Shown here piece by piece: positions 35,663 to 43,106 of a stretch of DNA of 64,000 nucleotides. A model generated the notes under the pieces. That model was not told the DNA's origin. It worked only from the letters and a program-made list of their open reading frames with translations, and ran no database searches. The stretch's first letter is position 1; every line of letters begins with the position of its first letter. Where the stretch lies: the NCBI GenBank assembly GCA_965657215.1, contig CBFHNR010000001.1, forward strand, positions 141,771 to 205,770. The letters run 5' to 3'. Source of the stretch: JAHEJA01 sp965657215. Lineage in GTDB: Bacteria; Pseudomonadota; Alphaproteobacteria; Rhodobacterales; Rhodobacteraceae. The translations under genes were made by a program, and so were the position numbers.

Positions 35663-36873
35663 GTTTTTTGCGGCCGCAACCAGAGCCAGATCAACGACCC
35701 ACCTGCCAAGACGAGAAATGGAACCATCGCGATATTGACCGCGGTCCACCCTTGTTGCGCGCTGCCACCTGAGCAATTCATCAAGCCACCAGAGGCAAGC
35801 GAGGCCAAAGTCACACCACCAAAGACAAAGAAATCATTCATGCCTTGCAAGGCACCGCGTTCATTCGGGCTATGTGCGCCCGCCAACATCGTGGTCGCTC
35901 CGATAAAGCCAAAATTCCACCCAATACCAAGCAAAATCAAAGCGATGTAAAAGTTTTCAATCGCAACACCCTGGAGTGCAACGGCACCCGCAGCCCCCAA
36001 AATGACCAAACCACAGGCAACAATTTTACGAACGCCAAATCGGGCAATCAGATGACCTGTGAAAAACGACGGAATGAACATGGCCAAGACATGCGCCGAA
36101 ACAATGTCGGCCGCGTTGTTTTTATCAAACCCACATCCCACAACAGCCAAGGGCGTTGATGTCATCACAAGGTTCATAAGGGCGTAAGAGACCATTGCAC
36201 AGATGATCGAGACTACGATCACGGGGTCTTTTAACAATTCACGTCGGCTGCGACCCAAGGTGGCATTCGCGCTTGGCGCAGGGGGTTTTGGGATGTCTAA
36301 GAAGAAAAACAGATTGATACCGATGATCGTCAGCACAACAATCGCGAGATATGTTCCGACAAAAGGAATGACAAAGCTATCGGCGGTAAATTTCACCAAT
36401 TGCGGCCCAATGATCGCCGCAAGCAATCCACCAGCCATCACATAGGAAATCGCTTTGGGGCGGAATTCTTCCGATGCGGTATCGGTGGCGGCAAAGCGGT
36501 AAAACCCTTGCGCCGACATATAAACCCCAGTGAGTAAGGAGCCGACCAAGAAGATCGGGAAGGACGCATAATAGAGGCCAATCGCCCCGACCAATGCGCC
36601 AATCGCCCCAAAGACTGCCCCGACAATAAACCCAGCCCGACGGCCATGTGACTGCATCAAGTTTGACATCGGCGTTGCCGCCAGCATGGACCCTAAAACG
36701 ATCAGCGAAATGGGGAGGGTCGCAAAACATGGATTGCTGGCCAAAGATTGCCCCGCCAAACCGCCAATTGTGAACACCATTGGCATTTGCGCGCCCAAAA
36801 TAGCTTGCGCCATAACGAGGACGAGGACATTGCGCTTTGCTAGGGTATCAGAATGAATATGTGTCATGCGCAA
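35659..36873 (-). CDS. MFS transporter
   Basis: Major facilitator superfamily permease of about 404 residues and 12 membrane helices. Family features are the loop-2 region MSNLMQSHGRRAGFIVGA between helices 2 and 3 and its echo LIARFGVRKIVACG in the second half. A conserved N-proximal AQAILGAQMPMVFTIGG is also present. The substrate is not readable. The start is uncertain: a TTG at 36873 has AAGGCG at good distance, while ATG at 36867 does not. It converges with the preceding gene (4-base overlap of 3' ends) and is divergent from cobK. Confidence 0.88.
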   Translation of the reverse strand: MRMTHIHSDTLAKRNVLVLVMAQAILGAQMPMVFTIGGLAGQSLASNPCFATLPISLIVLGSMLAATPMSNLMQSHGRRAGFIVGAVFGAIGALVGAIGLYYASFPIFLVGSLLTGVYMSAQGFYRFAATDTASEEFRPKAISYVMAGGLLAAIIGPQLVKFTADSFVIPFVGTYLAIVVLTIIGINLFFFLDIPKPPAPSANATLGRSRRELLKDPVIVVSIICAMVSYALMNLVMTSTPLAVVGCGFDKNNAADIVSAHVLAMFIPSFFTGHLIARFGVRKIVACGLVILGAAGAVALQGVAIENFYIALILLGIGWNFGFIGATTMLAGAHSPNERGALQGMNDFFVFGGVTLASLASGGLMNCSGGSAQQGWTAVNIAMVPFLVLAGGSLIWLWLRPQKT

Positions 36874-36953
36874 TCGGTACGCCTTGATTTATAAAGGTGC
36901 AAGCCTCATAAATGCGCAAAACGTAATATATTCTGTTTTAGGAATGCGGCTCT

Positions 36954-37706
36954 TTGTCATCAACGCGCGCTAAAATTTTGCTCTTGGCAGGAACCGGAGA
37001 GGCCAAGACATTGGCGAGCTTGCTTGCGAAACGAGAGAGTATTGATGTCATTGCATCAATTCATGGCGATGCTCGGCTGCCGCGCGATTTGGACGTTCCG
37101 ACCCGAATAGGCGGCTTTGAAGATCAACAAGAATTCGCCGCGTTTCTCAAGGATCAAGCACTCTCTGGTGTGATTGATGCAACGCACCCCTTCGCTGTTG
37201 AAGTGTCTCAACAGGCCAATGAGCTGTGTCGTGAGCTTGACATGCCATTGTGTCGACTGGAACGCAGGGAATGGCGGCCTCAGGACGGGGATCACTGGAT
37301 TACTATCGATGATGAAACAGAGGCCGCTCACCACCTAGCTCACTGTCAAAAAGTGATGGCTTTCACAGGTCGTCATTCTATTGGTAAATTTTCGAATATT
37401 GAAAATATTTACATATTTAACAGAATTTTGCATAACGAACTTGTTGATTTCCCGCTCCCTCATGGGGAGCATGTCTTTGGCAAACCACCGTTTTCAGTCC
37501 TAGACGAGGTGGACCTTTTCCGCCGGCTTGAGATCGACGCGATCATTTTGCGCAACGTTGGCGGCGAGAACGGATTTTCCAAAGTCGAAGCCGCGCGACA
37601 GTTGGGGCTAAAGGTGATAATGATAAATCGTCCTTTCACGAGCTTACCAAAACCGATCAGGCGGATCGAGGACGCATTAGAATGGGTGGATAATCATTTT
37701 GGATGA
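36954..37706 (+). CDS. cobK: Precorrin-6A/cobalt-precorrin-6A reductase
   Basis: NAD(P)H-dependent reductase in corrin-ring formation of vitamin B12. The 250 residues begin with the nucleotide-binding KILLLAGTGEAKTLASLLAKR. They include GVIDATHPFAVEVSQQANELC, FTGRHSIGKFSNIEN and the C-terminal IILRNVGGENGFSKVEAARQLGLKVIMI, split across its conserved core. The start is TTG at 36954; no in-frame ATG exists near it. No other cob gene is in the window, so this gene is detached from the usual cobalamin cluster. It overlaps the next gene by 8 bases. Confidence 0.9.
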   Translation: MSSTRAKILLLAGTGEAKTLASLLAKRESIDVIASIHGDARLPRDLDVPTRIGGFEDQQEFAAFLKDQALSGVIDATHPFAVEVSQQANELCRELDMPLCRLERREWRPQDGDHWITIDDETEAAHHLAHCQKVMAFTGRHSIGKFSNIENIYIFNRILHNELVDFPLPHGEHVFGKPPFSVLDEVDLFRRLEIDAIILRNVGGENGFSKVEAARQLGLKVIMINRPFTSLPKPIRRIEDALEWVDNHFG

Positions 37707-38328
37707 GCGCATCATTAGATCGCAAGACTGCATCAACGAGGGGGCCGCATTTTTGGCCAAGGCTGAACCGCGCTTTGCCCATGCGATCACTTGTATAGAA
37801 ACGGTGCCGCTCCGCCTACGTCCCGATGGATTTGAACGGTTGCTCGGCGCGATTGTTAGCCAACAGGTGTCGGTTGCGGCAGCGGATGCCATTTGGTCGC
37901 GGCTAGAGACGGGGGGAATGATCACCCCTGATGCAATCCTAATGGCCAGTGATGATGACCTGCGCGCCCTTGGCCTTAGTCGGCAAAAGGTGAAATATGC
38001 GCGCGCTTTGTCTGAGGCCAATGTAGATTTCGCCGCCCTGCGAGATATGCCGCATCAGGACGTCGTGAAAACCTTGACGGCGATATCCGGTATCGGAATT
38101 TGGACCGCTGAAATTTACGCTATGTTTAGCCTCGCCCGTGCGGATGTGTTTGCCCCGGGTGACCTTGCTTTACAAGAAGCGGTGCGCATGCTCTTTGATC
38201 TAGAAGAGCGCCCCAAAGAACGCGCTTTGCGCGAGATGGCCTTGGCGTGGTCCCCATGGAGATCGGTTGCAGCGCGCGTGCTCTGGGCCTATTACGCATA
38301 TGAGAAAAATCGAGAGGGAATTCGATGA
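37699..38328 (+). CDS. DNA-3-methyladenine glycosylase II-type (AlkA-like)
   Basis: Base-excision repair glycosylase of 209 residues of the HhH-GPD superfamily, lacking the N-terminal domain of E. coli AlkA. It shows LLGAIVSQQVSVAAADAIWSR, the helix-hairpin-helix TLTAISGIGIWTAEIYAMFSL near residue 130-150, and the catalytic Asp in DVFAPGDLALQEAV. The start is TTG at 37699, overlapping the cobK stop by 8 bases. The stop overlaps the esterase ATG by 4 bases, so three functionally unrelated genes are translationally chained. Confidence 0.9.
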   Translation: MDERIIRSQDCINEGAAFLAKAEPRFAHAITCIETVPLRLRPDGFERLLGAIVSQQVSVAAADAIWSRLETGGMITPDAILMASDDDLRALGLSRQKVKYARALSEANVDFAALRDMPHQDVVKTLTAISGIGIWTAEIYAMFSLARADVFAPGDLALQEAVRMLFDLEERPKERALREMALAWSPWRSVAARVLWAYYAYEKNREGIR

Positions 38329-38990
38329 CACGAGTATTGAACGCAGAACGCAAAGAGCCAGTGTCCGGAAGCACACGATCTGTTGTCGTCTTTTTGCATG
38401 GGTATGGCGCGAATGGGGCCGATTTGCTTGGCCTTGCGGATCCTTTGTCAGAGCACCTTCCCGATACGCTATTTGTGGCCCCGGATGCGCCTGAAAATTG
38501 CGCGGGTAGCCCGATGGGATATCAATGGTTCCCAATCCCGTGGATCGATGGATCAAGCGAGGAAGAAAGCATGCGCGGCATGCAAGCGGCTGTTGAGGAT
38601 GTGAATGCCTTTCTCGACGCGTTAATGGTGGACGAAGATGTCTTGCCTGAACAAGTTGTTTTATTTGGCTTTTCCCAAGGGACGATGATGTCGCTTCATG
38701 TGGCACCCCGTCGCGAAGATGCGATTGCAGGGATCGTTGCCTTTTCAGGTCGCCTGCTCGAGCCTGATCTTTTGGTGGACGAAGTGATCAGCAAGATGCC
38801 AATTCTGTTGGTGCATGGCGATCAAGACGATGTTGTTCCAGTTCAATCCTTGCCCGAAGCGGCAGAAGCGCTGCAAACCGCAGGGTTTCAAGATGTCTTT
38901 GCTCATATTCAAAAAGGCACGGCGCATGGGATCGCACCAGATGGATTATCTGTGGCGCTCGCCTTTATGCGGGATAAGTTAAGCCTTTGA
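38325..38990 (+). CDS. Phospholipase/carboxylesterase family alpha/beta hydrolase
   Basis: Cytosolic serine esterase of 221 residues related to YpfH and acyl-protein thioesterases. The N-terminal FLHGYGANGADLLGLADPL is the oxyanion region, the nucleophile is in VLFGFSQGTMMSLHV near residue 115, the catalytic Asp lies in ILLVHGDQDDVVPVQ and the His in KGTAHGIAPDGL. The substrate is unknown. It is coupled by ATGA to the glycosylase gene. Confidence 0.91.
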   Translation: MTRVLNAERKEPVSGSTRSVVVFLHGYGANGADLLGLADPLSEHLPDTLFVAPDAPENCAGSPMGYQWFPIPWIDGSSEEESMRGMQAAVEDVNAFLDALMVDEDVLPEQVVLFGFSQGTMMSLHVAPRREDAIAGIVAFSGRLLEPDLLVDEVISKMPILLVHGDQDDVVPVQSLPEAAEALQTAGFQDVFAHIQKGTAHGIAPDGLSVALAFMRDKLSL

Positions 38991-39086
38991 ATTCTAAATA
39001 AAGGGGGCTTGTCATAAAACTGACACCATATATAGTTAACTCACAGACAGTAACTGTAGTGATCCGACGATGAATAGGTGACAGAA

Positions 39087-39671
39087 ATGGACGGAGACTT
39101 TAGACACGATTTTGTGCGCATTCCTTCGGGAGCAAAAAATCATCCCGCTTTGGTGTTAAACGCGGATTATCGTCCATTGTCTTATTATCCGCTGTCTCTT
39201 TGGTGTTGGCAAGATGCGATCAAAGCGGCCTATATGGATAGGGTTGATATCGTGGCCGAATATGACGACTATGTCAGTAGCCCCACAACACGGATCAGGA
39301 TCCCATCTGTTGTTGTTTTAAAAGACTATATTGTTCCTCAAAAGCGCGTGGCCTTCACGCGCTTTAATTTATTTCTGAGGGATGAATTTAAATGCCAATA
39401 CTGTGGATCACGAGGTGATTTGACCTTTGATCACGTGGTCCCGCGTGCCTCGGGTGGGGTGACCAGCTGGGAAAACGTAGTGGCGGCCTGTAGCCCCTGT
39501 AATTTGAAAAAGGCGGCTAAATCCCTGCGCAATTCTGGCCTGTCCTTGCAACGCAAACCACGTCAGCCGCAAGCCGAGGAATTGAAAAACATCGGCCGCA
39601 AGTTTCCCCCAAACCACCTGCATGACAGCTGGATGGATTTTCTCTATTGGGATGCAGAGTTGGATCATTGA
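39087..39671 (+). CDS. HNH endonuclease family protein
   Basis: Small HNH nuclease of about 194 residues with a zinc-ribbon-supported finger. KCQYCGSRGDLTFDHVVPRA provides the first CXXC pair and the catalytic His. SGGVTSWENVVAACSPCNLKK gives the Asn, the second Cys pair and the metal-binding end of the motif. The N-terminus (ALVLNADYRPLSYYPLSLW) is typical of the chromosomal family found throughout alphaproteobacteria, whose role is unknown. I chose the ATG at 39087 with AGGTGA five bases upstream; GTG at 39078 is the alternative. Confidence 0.9.
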   Translation: MDGDFRHDFVRIPSGAKNHPALVLNADYRPLSYYPLSLWCWQDAIKAAYMDRVDIVAEYDDYVSSPTTRIRIPSVVVLKDYIVPQKRVAFTRFNLFLRDEFKCQYCGSRGDLTFDHVVPRASGGVTSWENVVAACSPCNLKKAAKSLRNSGLSLQRKPRQPQAEELKNIGRKFPPNHLHDSWMDFLYWDAELDH

Positions 39672-39772
39672 CGAGCTGCGTCGACGCTTGGTTTATGGTG
39701 TTGATGGTGGGGTATTTTGATACCTAAATTGTAAGCTATTGTTTTTGCTTGCTTATTTAAGGTGAAATGCCG

Positions 39773-39800
39773 TTGACTGCGCGATTTAACCGTATATAAC
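39773..39800 (+). promoter_or_regulatory. Putative sigma-70 promoter of rplM-rpsI
   Basis: TTGACT (39773-39778), a 16-base spacer and TATAAC (39795-39800), about 66 bases before the rplM ATG. It is the best consensus match in the region, and position and strength suit a ribosomal operon. Confidence 0.65.
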
Positions 39801-39866
39801 CCGCCCATCACAAACGAAACAGGCCTTTTGCTTGGTTCGGGGACATTTAACTAAGGGTAACCTTCG

Positions 39867-40331
39867 ATGAAAACTTTCTCTGCAACACCAGCAGACATCG
39901 AGAAAAAATGGATCATTATCGACGCTGAAGGCGTTGTTTTGGGCCGTTTGGCATCGATCGTAGCAATGCGTTTGCGCGGCAAACACAAAGCATCTTTCAC
40001 TCCGCATATGGATTGTGGTGACAATGTCATCATCATCAATGCAGAAAAAATTCAAATGACAGGCAACAAGCGTCAAGAGAATTTTTACTGGCACACTGGC
40101 CACCCAGGTGGCATCAAGTCACGTACGAAACAGCAAATCTTGGAAGGCAAGCACCCAGAGCGCGTTGTTATCCAAGCTGTTAAGCGTATGTTGCCAGGCA
40201 ACCGCCTAAGCCGTCAGATCATGACAAACTTGCGTGTCTACGCAGGCACAGAGCATGGGCATGAAGCACAACAACCAGAAGTTTTGGACGTCAAATCCAT
40301 GAACTCTAAGAACACTCGGGTGGCGAACTAA
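39867..40331 (+). CDS. rplM: 50S ribosomal protein L13
   Basis: Early-assembly large-subunit protein of 154 residues. Typical features are KWIIIDAEGVVLGRLASIVA near the N-terminus, the HMDCGDNVIIINAEKIQ segment, the FYWHTGHPGGIKSRT segment and the GMLP-type motif as RMLPGNRLSRQIM. The gene overlaps rpsI by one base (TAATG), the conserved pair in nearly all bacteria. Confidence 0.98.
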   Translation: MKTFSATPADIEKKWIIIDAEGVVLGRLASIVAMRLRGKHKASFTPHMDCGDNVIIINAEKIQMTGNKRQENFYWHTGHPGGIKSRTKQQILEGKHPERVVIQAVKRMLPGNRLSRQIMTNLRVYAGTEHGHEAQQPEVLDVKSMNSKNTRVAN

Positions 40332-40822
40332 TGGCTGAAGATATTAAATCCTTGGGCGACCTAGAAGCAGTCGCCGGCGATGTTGCTGTAGCACCTGTAG
40401 AAGTTGCAGCTCCGCGTGAACCACAACGTGACGCGCTTGGCCGTTCTTACGCAACTGGTAAACGTAAAGATGCGGTTGCACGTGTTTGGATCAAACCAGG
40501 CTCAGGCAAAGTTGTTGTAAACGGCAAAGACATGAGCGTTTATTTCGCACGTCCCGTTCTTCAAATGATCCTACGTCAGCCTTTCCAGGTTGCAGGTGTT
40601 GAAGATCAGTTTGACGTTATGGCGACTGTCACAGGTGGCGGTTTGTCAGGTCAAGCGGGCGCGGTTAAGCACGGCATTTCAAAAGCTCTCCAGCTTTATG
40701 AACCCTCCTTGCGCGGCGCATTGAAAGCAGCTGGCTTCCTCACTCGCGATAGCCGCGTTGTTGAACGTAAGAAATTCGGTAAGCGTAAAGCGCGTCGTTC
40801 TTTCCAGTTCTCAAAGCGCTAA
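40331..40822 (+). CDS. rpsI: 30S ribosomal protein S9
   Basis: Small-subunit protein whose C-terminal tail reaches the P-site tRNA. It has 163 residues: an N-terminal extension of about 35 residues before the S9 core, which starts GRSYATGKRKDAVARVWIKPG, and the invariant ending KKFGKRKARRSFQFSKR. The N-terminal extension is common in alphaproteobacterial S9. A terminator follows 33 bases later. Confidence 0.98.
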   Translation: MAEDIKSLGDLEAVAGDVAVAPVEVAAPREPQRDALGRSYATGKRKDAVARVWIKPGSGKVVVNGKDMSVYFARPVLQMILRQPFQVAGVEDQFDVMATVTGGGLSGQAGAVKHGISKALQLYEPSLRGALKAAGFLTRDSRVVERKKFGKRKARRSFQFSKR

Positions 40823-40855
40823 CAGCGAACGACATAATTTTCAATATAAAACAAA

Positions 40856-40883
40856 GGGTTGCGTATTTCGCAGCCCTTTTTTT
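40856..40883 (+). terminator. Rho-independent terminator of rplM-rpsI
   Basis: GGGTTGCG (40856-40863), TATTT loop, CGCAGCCC (40869-40876) with one wobble pair, then seven T. The sequence around it resembles a second terminator at 41870-41902, on the far side of an AT-rich accessory patch. Confidence 0.9.
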
Positions 40884-40887
40884 GTGC

Positions 40888-40962
40888 GTAGCAGAATTGT
40901 AGCAGACGCTGTATGTTTTGACGTTATGGTTTAGCGATTTTAGCATATCTTTAGCGTTTTAG
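40888..40962 (+). repeat. Iterated short repeats upstream of the mini-island genes
   Basis: Two copies of GTAGCAGA at 40888 and 40899 (11-bp period) are followed by TTTAGC at 40930, 40939 and 40950 and a TTTAGG at 40958. The spacing of 8-11 bp places them near one face of the helix. They fill the space between the rpsI terminator and the small TTG-start ORF and could be a binding array for a regulator. Confidence 0.55.
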
Positions 40963-40982
40963 GTCGCTATTGGAGTGAGCTG

Positions 40983-41135
40983 TTGGCGTTTTATGAAGAC
41001 AAGAGGGCGCACGATGGTGGTGCGCTTGCGCCGTTTAAGCGCAACCTTAGTGCCGCTGTAATTGCCAATCCAAATGCAAAGCTGTTTATAGCAACAGCAA
41101 CTATCGAACTAGCTTGGTTTAGGGATGTGAAATGA
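40983..41135 (+). CDS. Small unrecognised protein (50 codons, TTG start) coupled to the P-loop gene
   Basis: The open frame starts with TTG, preceded by GGAG at seven bases, and reads AFYEDKRAHDGGALAPFKRN at its N-terminus after the initiator. It ends in IELAWFRDVK, with TGA at 41133-41135 overlapping the next ATG (ATGA). I do not recognise it. A good Shine-Dalgarno, uninterrupted frame and translational coupling argue that it is real. It may be the partner of the following P-loop protein, or the surviving C-terminus of a longer gene, since the frame is open back to a TAG near 40943. Confidence 0.45.
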   Translation: MAFYEDKRAHDGGALAPFKRNLSAAVIANPNAKLFIATATIELAWFRDVK

Positions 41136-41599
41136 AAAAAGGAAAACTCATATTTTTTTGTGGCAAGATGGGTGCTGGAAAAACTACTCTTGCTGCGAGA
41201 AAAGTTGACGAGATGGATGCTGTTTTAATAAGCGAAGACGAACTTTTATCTAAACTATACGAAGGCAAGGTTACGTCTGTAAGCGACTATAAATACTATT
41301 CCGAAAAGCTAAAGCCAGTCGTTTTTAATTTGTCGCAGCAAATTCTTAGCAAGGGTATAAACGCGATTTTGGATTTCCCAGCAAACACAGAACGCCAAAG
41401 GCAATGGCTGCGGAGCATAAGTGATAGAATAAACGCGGAACATATCTGTTATTATGTCGAACGAAGTGATGAAGTTTGTATAAATCAATTATTAAAACGC
41501 GGAAATGCAAACACTGACACTGTAGAAATGTTTTATGCGATAACACAATACTTTGTAGCACCTAGTGACGATGAAAACCTAAACATAGATATAGTGTAG
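41132..41599 (+). CDS. Small P-loop ATPase/kinase-like protein
   Basis: Protein of 155 residues of the nucleotide/zeta-toxin-like P-loop kinase type. Walker A is FFCGKMGAGKTTLAARK near residue 8-24. A possible catalytic acid follows in VLISEDELLSKLY, the second strand holds GINAILDFPANTERQRQWL, and the lid region is CYYVERSDEVCINQLLKRGN. Its base use is clearly more AT-rich than that of the flanking ribosomal and metabolic genes, which suggests transfer. AGGG lies seven bases before the ATG. It sits between rpsI and an integrase fossil. Toxin, resistance kinase and repair kinase are all possible; no function is assigned. Confidence 0.75.
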   Translation: MKKGKLIFFCGKMGAGKTTLAARKVDEMDAVLISEDELLSKLYEGKVTSVSDYKYYSEKLKPVVFNLSQQILSKGINAILDFPANTERQRQWLRSISDRINAEHICYYVERSDEVCINQLLKRGNANTDTVEMFYAITQYFVAPSDDENLNIDIV

Positions 41600-41609
41600 T
41601 TGCACGATA

Positions 41610-41731
41610 TTAAACCAACTCTACAGCATTCGCTAACTGTTCTGCGTTTACATCAATGTATCGCTGCGTTGTTGCAATACTGCTGTGCCAGCAAGTTCTG
41701 CAAGCACACGAACGCCAATGATAGGCACATT
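41610..41731 (-). pseudogene. Fossil C-terminus of a tyrosine recombinase/phage integrase (frameshifted)
   Basis: On the minus strand, 41731-41687 reads IGVRVLAELAG in one frame and 41687-41613 continues in another as HSSIATTQRYIDV, then NAEQLANAVELV and TAA at 41612-41610. Together these give the classic integrase end, with the conserved His and the catalytic Tyr in TQRYID, broken by a single missing base at 41687. Only about 40 codons survive; upstream sequence has stops in the same frame. It marks an old site-specific integration event beside rpsI. Confidence 0.85.
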
Positions 41732-41772
41732 TTGTTATGTTTGGTGTCGAAATGAGGAGTGTACTTTTAATG

Positions 41773-41812
41773 TACGGTAATTTTGTTGCGCAAGTTAACT
41801 TACGGTAATTTT
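41773..41812. repeat. 12-bp direct repeats with an adjoining palindrome
   Basis: TACGGTAATTTT occurs at 41773-41784 and again at 41801-41812. The perfect palindrome AAGTTAACTT at 41792-41801 abuts the second copy. It lies just behind the start of the integrase fossil and may be an old recombinase arm-site or an operator. The 353-base stretch 41600-41952 otherwise contains only the integrase fossil and a terminator. Confidence 0.5.
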
Positions 41813-41869
41813 TAGAAAAATATGTTATTTACACTTTGCAAAGCGTTAATTCTGCTTTTACATTATTTT

Positions 41870-41902
41870 ACAAAAGGGCTGTGGTTTTCGCGGCCCTTTT
41901 GT
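41870..41902 (+). terminator. Strong terminator-like hairpin at the island edge
   Basis: ACAAAAGGGCTGTG (41870-41883) pairs with CGCGGCCCTTTTGT (41889-41902) across GTTTT, with two wobble pairs. No intact gene on the plus strand ends just before it. It resembles the rpsI terminator 1 kb upstream (CAAA-GGG...CGC-GCCCTTTT...GTGC), as if the terminator had been duplicated around an insertion. Confidence 0.6.
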
Positions 41903-41952
41903 GCATTATGGGCCTCAGTTTACCGGCGCAGCCATTCTGTCAGGAAAATACG

Positions 41953-42372
41953 ATGCTCGAACTCTACAAAACTCTCCATTTTCTCTCACTTTGGGTGGCC
42001 GGTGGCATTGGTGTCGGCGGTTGGGTGATCCAACACATGCATGCCAAGGCTGGCGCGCGTCCGACGCTTGACGTCGTAAAATCCTTGCGGCTGCTCGGGC
42101 TTTTGGCTCTGATCTCTGTGATTACGCTGTGGGTAACTGGTTATTTGATGGCAAATGCGATTTATGGCGGCTTGCCGAGCATTGGCGCATTTCATGTCAA
42201 ACTATTGGGTGCCAGTGCCGTTTTAATTGGCTCGGCGGGAACAAATCTGGAAACCCTGCGCTCCATCCGCCGTCAAGCGCCCCCGCGGGCCCAAATCATG
42301 AATACCCTTGCATGGATTGTGAGAGGTGGACTGCTCGTCGTCTTGGTGGCGACTGCTATTGCCTTTAGCTAA
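41953..42372 (+). CDS. Small four-helix membrane protein, function unknown
   Basis: Integral membrane protein of 139 residues with about four helices. The N-terminus LELYKTLHFLSLWVAGGIGVGG and HVKLLGASAVLIGSAGTNLE resemble DUF2269-like or copper-resistance D-type bundles, but I cannot place it firmly. The His in TLHFLSLW and in AFHVKLLG are spaced like haem or metal ligands in such bundles (inference). The start at 41953 has AGGAAA upstream; the longer frame crosses a terminator hairpin and was rejected. Confidence 0.75.
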   Translation: MLELYKTLHFLSLWVAGGIGVGGWVIQHMHAKAGARPTLDVVKSLRLLGLLALISVITLWVTGYLMANAIYGGLPSIGAFHVKLLGASAVLIGSAGTNLETLRSIRRQAPPRAQIMNTLAWIVRGGLLVVLVATAIAFS

Positions 42373-42411
42373 CTTGGTTGAACGGCTCACTACAAGAGAT
42401 ATTGTATGACA

Positions 42412-42441
42412 GGGCTGCAGAGATCGCGGCCCTTTTGTTTT
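42412..42441 (+). terminator. Rho-independent terminator of the small membrane protein gene
   Basis: GGGCTGC (42412-42418) pairs with GCGGCCC (42426-42432) with one wobble, followed by TTTTGTTTT. Confidence 0.8.
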
Positions 42442-42503
42442 AGATGGAGTGTATGGTACGCGGCATTATGTGACGCCCACTCGTACAGGACAGTTAAATT
42501 CTC

Positions 42504-43031
42504 ATGATCCGACACCTCACACCGCAAGACACGCTGCCCTTGAAAGATGTCTTCTTTCAGTCATTTTCTCAGGACGAAGCGCCTGTAACCTATGATCTTA
42601 TGATGAAAATCATCTTGCAGGAAACGGATCCTACCTCTTTGTGTTTGGGGTATGATGTGGATGGCGTGCTACAAGGTGCTGTTGGGTTTACCCCCGTGTA
42701 TTTCGCCAAAGGCGTGGATGTGACCGTTTACATTCTGGCCCCTCTAGCAGTGCATAGCGCGCATCAAGGGCAAGGAATTGCGACTGAGTTGGTCACACAT
42801 GCAAAGCAAACATTGTCAGAGCAAGGGGTTGACGCATTGCTAGTTTACGGCGACCCCAACTATTACGGTCGCCATGGATTCACTGTCGACATGGGTCAGA
42901 AATTTGTCCCGCCTTATCCACTTGAGTTTGACTTTGGATGGCAGGCGATGATGTTAAACTCGAACAAAGTTATCGACGACGCGTATCAGTTTACCTGTGT
43001 TGAGGCTCTCTCTGATCCTGCGCTTTGGTGA
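42504..43031 (+). CDS. GNAT-family N-acetyltransferase
   Basis: Acetyltransferase of 175 residues resembling the YhbS-type subgroup. The acetyl-CoA loop is LAVHSAHQGQGIATELVTHA near residue 80-99, and the C-terminal half has VYGDPNYYGRHGFTVDMGQK. The acceptor is unknown. It is monocistronic, between a terminator and the BCCT gene. Confidence 0.9.
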   Translation: MIRHLTPQDTLPLKDVFFQSFSQDEAPVTYDLMMKIILQETDPTSLCLGYDVDGVLQGAVGFTPVYFAKGVDVTVYILAPLAVHSAHQGQGIATELVTHAKQTLSEQGVDALLVYGDPNYYGRHGFTVDMGQKFVPPYPLEFDFGWQAMMLNSNKVIDDAYQFTCVEALSDPALW

Positions 43032-43106
43032 CAAGATGTCGCATTTAGATTGACTTTCGTATTGAAAACAACCCAAAAATGAACGCTGTCCTTTACCAAT
43101 GGGGGG

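Noticed and set aside
36874..36953. Cobalamin riboswitch before cobK
   Set aside because: The 80-base divergent gap is too short and contains no B12-box-like sequence.
40888..40962. CRISPR-like or replication iterons
   Set aside because: The repeat units are only 6-8 bases with no spacers of constant length, and there are no cas or rep genes nearby.
41132..41599. Naming the P-loop gene as a zeta toxin or chloramphenicol phosphotransferase
   Set aside because: Walker A alone does not separate these families, and the diagnostic catalytic residues cannot be assigned with confidence.
41836..41952. Longer start for the small membrane protein
   Set aside because: The upstream codons cross a strong terminator hairpin, while AGGAAA precedes the internal ATG at 41953.
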